Shown: positions 1-6,917, counted from the first letter of the stretch. The stretch is DNA of 7,810 bases from an archaeon (GCA_021792315.1 JAJYUX010000077.1:1-7810); one strand, 5' to 3'. Notes: generated from the sequence alone by a model not told the origin. A program made the numbers and translations.

Positions 1-2264
1 ACACCGATCAAGACGTAGTCTGGCTTGAATAGTGATTTTAGATTCACCGGATTTGACATTGTGAAAGAGAGAGACTTTGCAACCTGTCCAGGTTTCCAAT
101 AATCGAAAGAATAAAGGAAGACAGGTTTTGGATCGAGAGTGACAGTAGTGCCTTCCGGAACATAGATAGTCTTCGAACTGCCTTGGGGAACTGTACCTGA
201 GACAGTGCCGTAAGTGTATTTTACCGATCCACCATTGGAAGCAGCAAGAGTTAGGGCAGGGAGGAAGACGGCACTTTCAGTAATCGGAGCGGCAACAACT
301 ATTGTGACCGAGGTCTGATTGCCAGAATAGGATCCTGGGCCTTTGCCAATCCAGCCTCCAGCTCCCCAACCGGAGTTGTTTACTTCACTCAAAGTTACAG
401 AGCTTGATTCGTTGTACCAGCCACTTGAAGGAGTGACTGTGCCCGCAGTCGGCTTTGCACTCTGCACTACAATGTAGAATTGGTGAATGTAAGCAGCGAT
501 TACTGTTGTTGGCTCGGACCAGACACCGCTTGAAGGCATGGTCGCGTGATACTCCCATCTCTGAGTCGAAGAGGCATTGAACGTCTGAGGCAAGCTGTAC
601 GAACTATTGGCATCAGCCCACGTACTGGCGCCAGACTCCAACGTGATCTTACTACCGAACTGATAGGTTTCAAGAGAGGGGAGAGAGCCGCTTCCGCTAG
701 GAAGAGTGACGTCCAATTTCACCAGATACTGATGGTAGTATGTCAGGTCAATAGACAGCGGACCATTCACAATTCCCGAGGTCTCGTTAGAGTTTGTCTG
801 CCACCTGTCCTTTGATGAGATCGTTATGTTGCCAGTGACGTTCCACACGCTACCAGGATCCATGTAGTAGTATGTCGAAGAGTTGGTAAGTTGAGTTGTT
901 ATTCGTTGACCGTTGAGATAGTATGTAAGCGTGGGAGCGCCTGGGATAATTCCGCCGACGGAGCTGTATCTGAAATTCATGGTAACATATGAGGAGGAAG
1001 TGACATGCAAGGAGATGTATCCTCCAGCTGTAACTGTCTCGTCATACTGGGCTGCGAGAGCGCCGTTGCTGTCGTACAGGTAAAATATGTAATTGCCAGG
1101 GTATAGAGTGACAGTTACGTTACCATTGACGAAGGTATGGCCCGTACTCTTGGAGTAGGTTCCGCTAGAGTTGACAACGTAAAGTGTTCCCGAGCTGAAT
1201 GGTGAAATTATGCTTACGATGCCGATCTGAGACCTGTAAAAGAGCTTGCCCGGAACGCCAGCTCCGGGAGAGATCTGGGATACGGATGACCCATTTCCAA
1301 GATAGTAGTACCACTGCGCCAACGCATTGTCTATAGTTTCAGCAGTGTCGCTACCAAAGTTGTACGCGTTTGTTATCCCTTGATAGTTGTGGCCGTTCCA
1401 ATATTGAAGCTGCAGTTGGATGTCAGACTTGATTACTGATGTGTCCTGGGCGTTGCCCGCTCCGCCCAAAATTAGCTCCGCGTCATAGTAAATGTTCGCT
1501 GGGTTGTAGTTGAATCCGTTCACTACAAATCCACTGTCGCTCGAAGCTGTCGCCAGAAAGGTCACACTGTCGTATGTCTGCCAGCCAGATCCGTCGTTGT
1601 AGGCGAAGGAAACTACTGGCTCGTTTCTCGAATTCAAAGTGGAGTTCACCTTGAATTGTAACGTCATGGGCAACGAGTAAGTTATGCCGTTGCCGGGCAT
1701 GGAATTATCAGCGAAATAGTAGTAAAAGGAAGCGTTCGATGAACAGTTGCAATTTGCGACATCTCCGTTTCCACTTATGCCAGCTGCCACAATGCTTGCC
1801 GAGGGGCCGGAAGAATTCCAGATGTTGTCTATGAAATATATCTGGTTCTTCGAAGTGTCAAGGGTAGCTACGTCCTGAATCCAGTAAACGTATTGTTGGC
1901 TTGCGCTAGCAAACTGCAGATTCACATTGAGTTGAATACTCATGGTAGGATCGCCAGTGGAGTTCTGAGTTTGGAGAGAGTGAATTTGCGCTACGCCGAG
2001 AAAGGAGCTTGTCGAGTATTGGTAGGCTCCACTGGATCCTACCCCATAGTCTGCAATTCCCATCGGGGCCGGTTCTGATGAATAGAGTCGATAGACATTG
2101 ATAGATTCTGCTGCGGGCCTATCTCGCGATCCGCTCGAGTGTGCGGGATTGGCGGCTGAATAGTGTGAAGTTGGGACTTGGATTCCGCTAGGTGATAAGG
2201 GAGTAAAAAGGAAGGGCGAAAGAAACAACAGGCCCACAAGAACGACCAGGGCAAGTTTTGGCAT
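1..2264 (-). CDS. Thermopsin-family (peptidase A5) secreted acid protease with InlB-like C-terminal repeats; 3' end outside window
   Basis: The minus frame is open from ATG at 2264 to the left edge: 754 codons, no stop. Residues 1 to about 22 form a signal peptide (MPKLALVVLVGLLFLSPFLF). PAPMGIADYG at 65-74, followed by a YQYSTSSFLG stretch, matches the start of the thermopsin domain, which runs to roughly residue 330. Thermopsins are archaeal extracellular proteases active at acid pH; their catalytic residues are not well established, so none is assigned. Later residues are rich in Asn, Ser, Thr and Tyr with many N-x-S/T sequons. Two Tyr-rich blocks near 507 and 587 open beta-repeat units. 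The second contains GSYSGNQTSV and PITESAVF near 640-660, typical of divergent InlB B-repeat units. Thermopsin itself is about 340 residues, so this is a much larger, probably surface-bound relative. ATG 2268 is out of frame and rejected as start. Family call firm; substrate unknown. Confidence 0.88.
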   Translation of the reverse strand, partial: MPKLALVVLVGLLFLSPFLFTPLSPSGIQVPTSHYSAANPAHSSGSRDRPAAESINVYRLYSSEPAPMGIADYGVGSSGAYQYSTSSFLGVAQIHSLQTQNSTGDPTMSIQLNVNLQFASASQQYVYWIQDVATLDTSKNQIYFIDNIWNSSGPSASIVAAGISGNGDVANCNCSSNASFYYYFADNSMPGNGITYSLPMTLQFKVNSTLNSRNEPVVSFAYNDGSGWQTYDSVTFLATASSDSGFVVNGFNYNPANIYYDAELILGGAGNAQDTSVIKSDIQLQLQYWNGHNYQGITNAYNFGSDTAETIDNALAQWYYYLGNGSSVSQISPGAGVPGKLFYRSQIGIVSIISPFSSGTLYVVNSSGTYSKSTGHTFVNGNVTVTLYPGNYIFYLYDSNGALAAQYDETVTAGGYISLHVTSSSYVTMNFRYSSVGGIIPGAPTLTYYLNGQRITTQLTNSSTYYYMDPGSVWNVTGNITISSKDRWQTNSNETSGIVNGPLSIDLTYYHQYLVKLDVTLPSGSGSLPSLETYQFGSKITLESGASTWADANSSYSLPQTFNASSTQRWEYHATMPSSGVWSEPTTVIAAYIHQFYIVVQSAKPTAGTVTPSSGWYNESSSVTLSEVNNSGWGAGGWIGKGPGSYSGNQTSVTIVVAAPITESAVFLPALTLAASNGGSVKYTYGTVSGTVPQGSSKTIYVPEGTTVTLDPKPVFLYSFDYWKPGQVAKSLSFTMSNPVNLKSLFKPDYVLIG

Positions 2265-2290
2265 TCATCCAATAGATGCAGCAGAGTGGT

Positions 2291-2300
2291 ATTAATGCAA
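2291..2300 (-). promoter_or_regulatory. Possible TATA box of the thermopsin-like gene
   Basis: On the minus strand this reads TTGCATTAAT, centred about 31 bases before the ATG at 2264. Archaeal TATA boxes lie near -26 to -30 from the transcription start, so the mRNA would start almost at the start codon. The box is weak and the call rests mainly on spacing. Confidence 0.3.
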
Positions 2301-2425
2301 AACAGGTGAGTCTCGCGAAGAGGTTCGAAGCTGCTGATTGTATTGGTAGACATTTGTCGCTCGGGACACGGATAGCTTGCTAGCATTTTGACACTTCATA
2401 TCTGTCAGGCTCTTTGTTTCTTCAT

Positions 2426-2441
2426 CAAGAACTGGTTCTTG
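2426..2441. promoter_or_regulatory. 16-base dyad between the immunity-like and thermopsin genes
   Basis: CAAGAAC, then TG, then GTTCTTG: a 7-bp perfect inverted repeat with a two-base centre. It lies in the 262-base gap 2265-2526, about 160 bases before the thermopsin start and about 85 bases past the stop of the immunity-like gene. With so short a spacer it fits a dimeric regulator site better than an RNA hairpin. It is rather far from the thermopsin promoter, and the role is unproven. I see nothing else clear in the gap. Confidence 0.3.
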
Positions 2442-2526
2442 TGCGATCAAATGGGCCGTTCGATGAAGTCTGAAATTATTCTACTTGAAACCATCTCTCA
2501 TCAAAAGTGCTCTCCTTAAGATGAGT

Positions 2527-3036
2527 TCAGAAACCCTTTCCTTTCCTTATCTTAATCGAAATTCCACGATCGTCCTTTTGAATTATCACTCTTTTCAAGA
2601 ATTCCTTCCTCAGATTTGTAGGAAGACGCCGCGATTGCCACTCGCGTTCTCTTGCGGTGTTTACCTCTGCTTTAGAGTAGTCATGCGCCGCCACAGCCTT
2701 CAGCGCGTAGTATGCGGCACCATACGCGTGCTGGGTAACATGTGCAGTCGCTACAGCATGACCTGCTGAACGCGCGGCAAAGCAAGCGACAGGTACTTCG
2801 TTAGCGTCTCGGGCAGCTGCGTGGGAAGAAAGAGAGGCGTCTCTTATTTCGGTCATCTTGAACACACCAGTGCGAACCCATTTTCGACATGCTTCGATTG
2901 CTCTGCGAGGCCTCTTGTCATCCCGGAAAGACTCTTCAAAATACGGAAGCACGTGCTGCGCCCATTGTGCTGCGCAAGTTGCAAGAGTCTTCTGATCCCG
3001 TTTGCTGTATTTCTTGTAGCTTCCCATAAGTAACAC
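2527..3036 (-). CDS. Imm-5-like putative immunity protein
   Basis: This 169-residue (or 166-residue) protein matches the alpha-helical 'putative immunity protein' family (Imm-5-like). In order: a CAAQWAQHVLPYFEE helix near 21-35, DDKRPRRAIEACRKWV at 39-53, an HAAARDA block near 72-78, and AARSAGHAVATAHVTQHAYG near 87-106, followed by an ALKAV helix. Small residues and His dominate the core, as in the family. The C-terminal 40 residues are basic and less conserved. Family members are described mostly from bacteria, are often single genes, and their biochemical role is not settled; the 'immunity' name comes from toxin-system genomics. No toxin gene lies beside it. The frame opens with GTG at 3036, but ATG at 3027 (starting MGSYKKYSKRD) is an equally good start. 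It is divergent from the small membrane protein gene at 3157. Confidence 0.75.
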   Translation of the reverse strand: MLLMGSYKKYSKRDQKTLATCAAQWAQHVLPYFEESFRDDKRPRRAIEACRKWVRTGVFKMTEIRDASLSSHAAARDANEVPVACFAARSAGHAVATAHVTQHAYGAAYYALKAVAAHDYSKAEVNTAREREWQSRRLPTNLRKEFLKRVIIQKDDRGISIKIRKGKGF

Positions 3037-3126
3037 GACTGGGTTCTGTTCGTCTTTCGGATGATTAAGTTGATCAAAATCTGGTTACTATTTCAGTTTC
3101 TGATCTGATCTTTGAATTGGCTAGAG

Positions 3127-3136
3127 TTATTAGAAT
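3127..3136 (+). promoter_or_regulatory. Putative TATA box of the small membrane protein gene
   Basis: TTATTAGAAT is centred about 26 bases before the ATG at 3157, the spacing expected for a leaderless archaeal transcript. It supports ATG 3157 as the start over the in-frame TTG at 3112, because the box lies inside the extra codons that the TTG start would add. Confidence 0.4.
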
Positions 3137-3156
3137 CTTCTTTGTTACAGACAGCA

Positions 3157-3378
3157 ATGAAGAAAAGAGCAATAGCCATGATCTTGCTGATAATTGGGCT
3201 ATTTCTATTTGCTCCAATTGTTCCAGCCCGTCATGGACTTTGGTTGAGTTGTCCCTCTTCGTATTGCCCGCCAGTATTCGCTTCCCCTCTATTTCTTGAG
3301 TCGCCAAGTTTCTATCTTACAGGATTGGGACTACATCTAGTTATCATCGGAAGTCGTGTTTCGTTCTATTTGTTTTAG
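3157..3378 (+). CDS. Small two-helix membrane protein, unknown function
   Basis: 73 residues beginning MKKRAIAMILLIIGLFLFAP. I do not recognise a named family. A positively charged start is followed by a hydrophobic helix at about 5-21, a loop of about 28 residues with two Cys (C32, C37, in CPSSYCPP) and several Pro, then a second hydrophobic segment at about 51-71 containing GLGLHLVIIG. The first helix could be an uncleaved anchor, with the Cys-containing loop outside and both termini inside. Start chosen at ATG 3157: it begins at the charged residues and has a TATA-like box at -26. The frame can extend to TTG 3112, adding 15 residues without membrane character. It is divergent from the Imm-5-like gene and 89 bases upstream of the Cas4-like gene. 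The membrane pattern makes a real gene likely, but short hydrophobic frames can arise by chance. Confidence 0.55.
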   Translation: MKKRAIAMILLIIGLFLFAPIVPARHGLWLSCPSSYCPPVFASPLFLESPSFYLTGLGLHLVIIGSRVSFYLF

Positions 3379-3467
3379 GTTGAATGAATGTCACCAGAAT
3401 TAATCACTCTCGCACTCGTGCAGAAATCGCCAACTAGAATCTACAGAATCGAGAAAAGTGTGGCTCA

Positions 3468-4244
3468 ATGAATCAGTGGAAAGACAGACTTTCAAACTAT
3501 GAGTCTGAGATTGGGGAGGGCCTCCGGTTCAGGAACGGACTCAGAGCAGTTCCCGCGAGTTCAATCGGAGAGCAACTGTACTGCGAAATGAAAATCGAAC
3601 AGGAGTACGTCAACGGAGAAATCGAAACTGAAACCAAGAATGAAGGAACCGCGTTGCATGAAAAGTTGCTCGCCATGAAAGAAAGCACGATCGAAGAAAT
3701 AATCGAAGGAATTGAAACGCAGAAAATCTTTGTGGCGTCGTTTCCATTGGCCGCAGATTTTCAGGGGCTGAAATTGGTTGGAGTGCCTGACGCCGTTGTA
3801 TTTGAGAAGAAGGTTCCAAAGTACATCTTGGAACTAAAGACGACAGCGAAGGGTGATACAACAAGAATCTTCGACGGTCAGAAGGCGCAAGCACTAATCT
3901 ACGGGCTTCTCTTGGAATCGATTGGATTTGATTGCTCTAATCTGAACTTGGTAATTGTCAGATACAGAAGCACTTCTTTGTCACAGAAGGAAAAGTCGAA
4001 ATTCCTTGAACGTATCGTTGCAAGTCTATTGAACAAGAGTTACCTCAATCTTGCAATAAAGTCAGGATATCAAATCGTACCTCACACTCTGGCCTACAGC
4101 AAATCCAATGCTATTCAGGTGTTGGACCAAACAAGAGGCTACTGGCTAAGCGAAAGGGAGCCAATCCCAACTACAAATCCAAACAAGTGCAGAGCATGCG
4201 AATTTCAGAAACTATGTCCCTGTAGTCTTGTCAAAGTTCGATGA
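3468..4244 (+). CDS. Cas4/RecB-like PD-(D/E)XK nuclease with predicted 4Fe-4S cluster (solo)
   Basis: This 258-residue protein has the full Cas4-type layout. C39 lies in SSIGEQLYCEMKIEQEY, the N-terminal cluster Cys after a conserved Ser. H64 is in GTALHEK, D108 in GVPDAV, and E122 and K124 in LELKTT, the metal-binding PD-(D/E)XK core. Q141 and Y145 in QALIYG form the QxxxY motif of RecB/Cas4 nucleases. C241, C244 and C250 (CRACEFQKLC) close the predicted iron-sulphur cluster. Cas4 proteins are DNA exonucleases that process prespacers beside Cas1-Cas2, but solo relatives occur in archaea and in mobile elements. No cas1, cas2 or repeat array is in this window, so a repair or mobile-element role is as likely as CRISPR adaptation. 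ATG 3468 is a clean start without a Shine-Dalgarno sequence. It sits 70 bases before the carbonic anhydrase gene. The motifs are seen directly; the role is inferred. Confidence 0.85.
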   Translation: MNQWKDRLSNYESEIGEGLRFRNGLRAVPASSIGEQLYCEMKIEQEYVNGEIETETKNEGTALHEKLLAMKESTIEEIIEGIETQKIFVASFPLAADFQGLKLVGVPDAVVFEKKVPKYILELKTTAKGDTTRIFDGQKAQALIYGLLLESIGFDCSNLNLVIVRYRSTSLSQKEKSKFLERIVASLLNKSYLNLAIKSGYQIVPHTLAYSKSNAIQVLDQTRGYWLSEREPIPTTNPNKCRACEFQKLCPCSLVKVR

Positions 4245-4283
4245 TAGTGAACTTTGATTTTGGCATCTCCTTTAGAAATAATC

Positions 4284-4291
4284 CTATATTA
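4284..4291 (+). promoter_or_regulatory. TATA box of the carbonic anhydrase gene
   Basis: CTATATTA is centred 27 bases before the ATG at 4315 and preceded by an A-rich stretch that could be the BRE. A pyrimidine-rich stretch (TTTCTCCTCCACC) leads straight into the ATG. This fits a leaderless transcript and indicates transcription independent of the Cas4-like gene. Confidence 0.5.
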
Positions 4292-4314
4292 GCAAAGCAG
4301 ATTTCTCCTCCACC

Positions 4315-4815
4315 ATGAGCAATAGCGAAACGGCAAAGATAATTGAGTCGAATAGGAATTACGCAAGAACTCAATTTCTTGGCAAGCAACCAATGCGACC
4401 TTCGAGGCATATCGCTATCCTAGCCTGCATGGACGCCAGACTCACCATTAGCCAGCTGGCAGGAGTGAAGACTGGCGAGGCACATATCATTAGAAATGCG
4501 GGCGGGATTGCCACTGATGATGCAATACGCTCACTCATAATTTCAAATGAGCTTTCAGGAACTAAGGAATTCGTTGTGATCAATCATACTGATTGCGGCA
4601 TGCTGACCTTCAAAGACGAGGACCTCCAAAGCAGATTGAAAGAAAGGTTTGGCAAAGATGCCAGCAATATTCGATTCCATTCATTTTCAAGTCTCGAAGA
4701 GAATGTTAGAAAACAAGTAGACACAATCAAGAATCACCCACTGATACCGAAAGAGATCTTGGTTACTGGATTCATCTATGACGTAGAAAGTGGGCTGCTC
4801 CAAAAAGTGATTTAG
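4315..4815 (+). CDS. Beta-class carbonic anhydrase
   Basis: This cytoplasmic zinc enzyme interconverts carbon dioxide and bicarbonate. The 166 residues are full length for the short beta class, comparable with the archaeal Cab type (about 170 residues). C38 lies in ILACMDARL, with D40 and R42 as the Asp-Arg pair that orders the zinc site. H91 and C94 (NHTDCGM) complete the Cys-His-Cys zinc ligands. IIRNAGG at 58-64 is the conserved loop beside the active site. The C-terminal strand, with VTGFIYDVESG, is normal for the family, so nothing appears missing. ATG 4315 is supported by the TATA box at -27. The upstream Cas4-like gene is unrelated in function and there is no sign of an operon. No carbon-fixation genes are visible; bicarbonate supply for carboxylases would be the usual role, but that is inference. 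Confidence 0.93.
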   Translation: MSNSETAKIIESNRNYARTQFLGKQPMRPSRHIAILACMDARLTISQLAGVKTGEAHIIRNAGGIATDDAIRSLIISNELSGTKEFVVINHTDCGMLTFKDEDLQSRLKERFGKDASNIRFHSFSSLEENVRKQVDTIKNHPLIPKEILVTGFIYDVESGLLQKVI

Positions 4816-4871
4816 AGACCAGAGAAGGTCAATGTTAAATTGAATCCCTGTTTACTAGTAAATTCTGATCT

Positions 4872-4907
4872 TGGGTAGGTTCCCACAGGCGGGAAGTAGA
4901 CTCCCGC
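4872..4907. other. Overlapping, mutually exclusive hairpins
   Basis: TTCCC (4880-4884) pairs with GGGAA (4891-4895), while GCGGGA (4889-4894) pairs with TCCCGC (4902-4907), so the two stems compete for the same bases. TGGG at 4872-4875 can also pair with CCCA at 4882-4885. GGG and CCC runs alternate about every 9-12 bases. This is the layout of an RNA switch or an element end, but no transcript is known and the DNA alone does not show the strand used. Confidence 0.4.
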
Positions 4908-4920
4908 ACATTGTTTACAA

Positions 4921-4954
4921 TTTGAATTCGAACCTAACTAGGTGTAAGTTCAAA
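4921..4954. other. 34-base stem-loop
   Basis: TTTGAA (4921-4926) pairs with TTCAAA (4949-4954), and ACCT (4932-4935) pairs with AGGT (4940-4943) around an AACT loop. The five-by-five stretch between allows one T-A pair, two G-T pairs and two mismatches, giving a nearly continuous 15-bp arm. It lies 13 bases after the competing hairpins, which suggests one structured unit. It could act as a terminator or belong to a small RNA; there is no poly-T tail on the plus strand. Confidence 0.4.
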
Positions 4955-5317
4955 AATGGGGTTGTCAGTTCCTATACTTCTGTAAGGCCAAATTCACCGA
5001 TGAGGAGCAGCCTAGCCTGGTAGGGTTACTTGTTTGATACGACCTAGCTCGATATGTCAGAACAAAAACGATTGAGTCATGCGCTTAGCTTGAATTCTGG
5101 GCATCCTGCCTTTAGGTTAATCCCTGGAGACTCACTTCGCCACTGCAGAACAGATCGTCCTCACCTCCAGTTGAGGCGTGCTATTCGAGTTAGACTTTTT
5201 CTTGGTGAATCTCAATGCCTTGAAAATATCACTCTTAATGACGTTGAATACCCGTCATAGTCAGGCTATTCACAACAAGATGCTTTTCTAGGCAAACTCC
5301 CATTCGGAGGCAGTCAA

Positions 5318-6877
5318 TTACGGACAATAGCCGCTCGCTCCATCTAACCCTCCTTCGGCTTGAGGGAAAGATGGTAGAACGCCTGCGATGTTGGTAGAGA
5401 TCGGATAAATGGTAAGATCTCCACCCTTTGCCGTGTTGAAGGTGAACATGACAGGAATGTCCACCCCACAGGCGTTTTCATAACTTGTGAAATTCGTAAG
5501 GAGAGCAAAAGTGCTCACGTTGAACTGTTGCACGCCATACGAATAGGCTGTTGCTGGCAGGACTCTATCCTGTAGGATGATGTGCGTAGAATTTGTCGTA
5601 ATGGGGGTGCCAACAGTGAACGGATTTGTATCCTTGCGCTGAAGCTCGACCAACACTGTGCTTTGATTTGTTTCAGAGCCAAGCGGTGATGTGAGCTTGG
5701 ACCAAATCGTGACTTTGGCGTAAGTTGAACCGCTGTTGCCTAATGCGCCCTCTATGACGGTCATATTCAAGCTGTACGAATATATGTTGCCGTCTCCCAA
5801 TTTCGCACTTCCGTAGTAGTCCAAATACGCGCCGTTATACGCCCAGTAAGGGTGAGTGATTCCAACGTAAACAACGGTACCAATGAATGCGAAAGCGATT
5901 ACGATTACTGCAACAGACGCGTAGAACGCTTTTCTGTGAGATGGTCTCCTCCATGAAGGGCCAAGATCTCGCTCCACTGTTTCGCGGTTGTTCAGTCTAG
6001 CTGTTAGCCAGTCGTAGAGCCTGAGCTTGTTTTTCCTGTTGATTGGGTTGCCAGTGCGAAGTCCCTTCTGATCTCCTCTGATTTGAAGAAGGACACCAAC
6101 TACCTTGGGTCTTGAGAAGAACTCGTACATCTCTCTCGTGCTATACACGGCACTTACATCTTGCACATCATGCAGGGATACGTCTAGATCTACCGATCCT
6201 ACTCTGTGAACTGTGAAATGATCCCAGTAAAATCGAAACGTAGCTCCATGTATCGCATAGAGAAAAGATGCCGCAGTTATCGCCCAGAAGCCAATCAGAA
6301 TGTACTCGTCTACTGCCCCCTGTTCGACGTATCCACCCAGAGTGTATCCGTACCATAGATACGCAGATATTGCAAACCACAATCCTCCCAAGGCGAGCTG
6401 CGGGATGTACCCGCGCGAAACGTAGATCGGCTGAGAATTTCCGACTTCTTTCAGATCTATGATTGGAATCTCTTGTACTTTTGGCTCTGGCGATTGATGT
6501 CTTTCCACCGAGTTCGAGGAAACTGCGATCAGCGCGGTAGATCTGAAACCGAGAACTCCGCCAACAACACCCAGTGCTAACCCGATGACCAGTCCACCAG
6601 CGGAACCGTAGATCCCAAGAATGGAGAATAGAATTACAAAAGTTGCCCAAAGCCTGTGATGAAGAGGTAAAAGTCGCAGCATGAGTGCAGAGGTAATCAC
6701 TGATGCACCAAAGAATGCACCTATTTCTCCGAGCAAGATTGGTTGGCTATTTGATTGCGAGCCTACGATTGCAACCAGAGATGTTGCAACATCAACTATT
6801 CCGCCAATAAGCGAGAACAGAAATGCTCGTCCAACTTTGTCAGGTGGAAGCTTGTGCTTGGAGTTTTCAGGGTCCAA
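5318..6877 (-). CDS. Multi-pass membrane protein: DUF6114-like N-terminus, possible PH-like domain, exported C-terminal domain
   Basis: 519 residues. Residues 18-112 contain four hydrophobic segments (about 18-38, 48-70, 76-91, 92-112), with FSLIGGIVD at the start and GGLVIGLALGVVGGVLGF at the end, the pattern of the DUF6114 membrane family. Two more helices lie at about 158-178 and 191-211. Residues 212-300 (FYWDHFTVHRV onward) look like a cytosolic bacterial-type PH domain, a weaker call. A seventh helix at 318-340 precedes about 180 residues rich in N-x-S/T sequons with Cys470 and Cys518, probably outside the cell and perhaps disulphide-linked. Function unknown; cell-envelope sensing or anchoring is a guess. 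The start is TTG 6877: no ATG exists in the open stretch before it, and the next Met is inside the second helix. The frame is open upstream to a TGA at about 6945, overlapping the helicase remnant, so the true N-terminus is uncertain. Confidence 0.75.
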   Translation of the reverse strand: MDPENSKHKLPPDKVGRAFLFSLIGGIVDVATSLVAIVGSQSNSQPILLGEIGAFFGASVITSALMLRLLPLHHRLWATFVILFSILGIYGSAGGLVIGLALGVVGGVLGFRSTALIAVSSNSVERHQSPEPKVQEIPIIDLKEVGNSQPIYVSRGYIPQLALGGLWFAISAYLWYGYTLGGYVEQGAVDEYILIGFWAITAASFLYAIHGATFRFYWDHFTVHRVGSVDLDVSLHDVQDVSAVYSTREMYEFFSRPKVVGVLLQIRGDQKGLRTGNPINRKNKLRLYDWLTARLNNRETVERDLGPSWRRPSHRKAFYASVAVIVIAFAFIGTVVYVGITHPYWAYNGAYLDYYGSAKLGDGNIYSYSLNMTVIEGALGNSGSTYAKVTIWSKLTSPLGSETNQSTVLVELQRKDTNPFTVGTPITTNSTHIILQDRVLPATAYSYGVQQFNVSTFALLTNFTSYENACGVDIPVMFTFNTAKGGDLTIYPISTNIAGVLPSFPQAEGGLDGASGYCP

Positions 6878-6917
6878 AACATTCCAAAGTAATGATATCC
6901 CCAGATTTACGCTTATT

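Larger units (their letters stand above)
4816..5317. other. 500-base convergent intergenic spacer with inverted repeats, no credible gene
   Basis: This lies between the carbonic anhydrase stop and the stop of the minus-strand membrane protein gene. The only frame of note (68 codons, plus, 5054-5260) has no motif and ordinary shadow-like composition. The left half holds closely spaced inverted repeats (listed separately). Near 5004-5020 there is a tRNA D-arm look-alike without the rest of a tRNA. No clear T-rich terminator is visible for either gene, although a short GACC/GGTC dyad follows the carbonic anhydrase stop. It may be a structured RNA, a joint terminator or remains of a mobile element. 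Confidence 0.5.

Noticed and set aside
2039..2386. 115-codon minus-strand frame starting upstream of the thermopsin gene
   Set aside because: It overlaps the thermopsin N-terminus in another frame and its translation has no domain, whereas the thermopsin frame has a signal peptide and clear family motifs.
2485..3033. Plus-strand frames opposite the Imm-5-like gene
   Set aside because: They lie opposite a recognised family member and show no domain of their own.
5004..5020. tRNA D-arm look-alike (GCCTAGCCTGGTAGGGT) in the convergent spacer
   Set aside because: The D-arm fits well, but position 8 would be C, the following bases do not form an anticodon arm, and no T-arm is found downstream even when an intron is allowed. 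TGAGGA upstream and TCCTCA near 5158 could pair as an acceptor stem, but nothing else fits. At most a tRNA fragment.
5054..5260. 68-codon plus-strand frame
   Set aside because: No motif, no promoter-like box at the right spacing, no recognisable family, and a frame of this length is expected by chance.
6168..6650. 160-codon minus-strand frame within the DUF6114-like gene
   Set aside because: A shadow of the membrane protein gene in another frame: Arg/Ser/Cys-rich and without domain features.
6780..6793. Perfect 14-base palindrome GATGTTGCAACATC sharing GATGTTGCA with the hairpin at 7398-7406
   Set aside because: It lies inside the coding sequence of the membrane protein and reads as ordinary codons; the nine shared bases are too few to claim a related element end.
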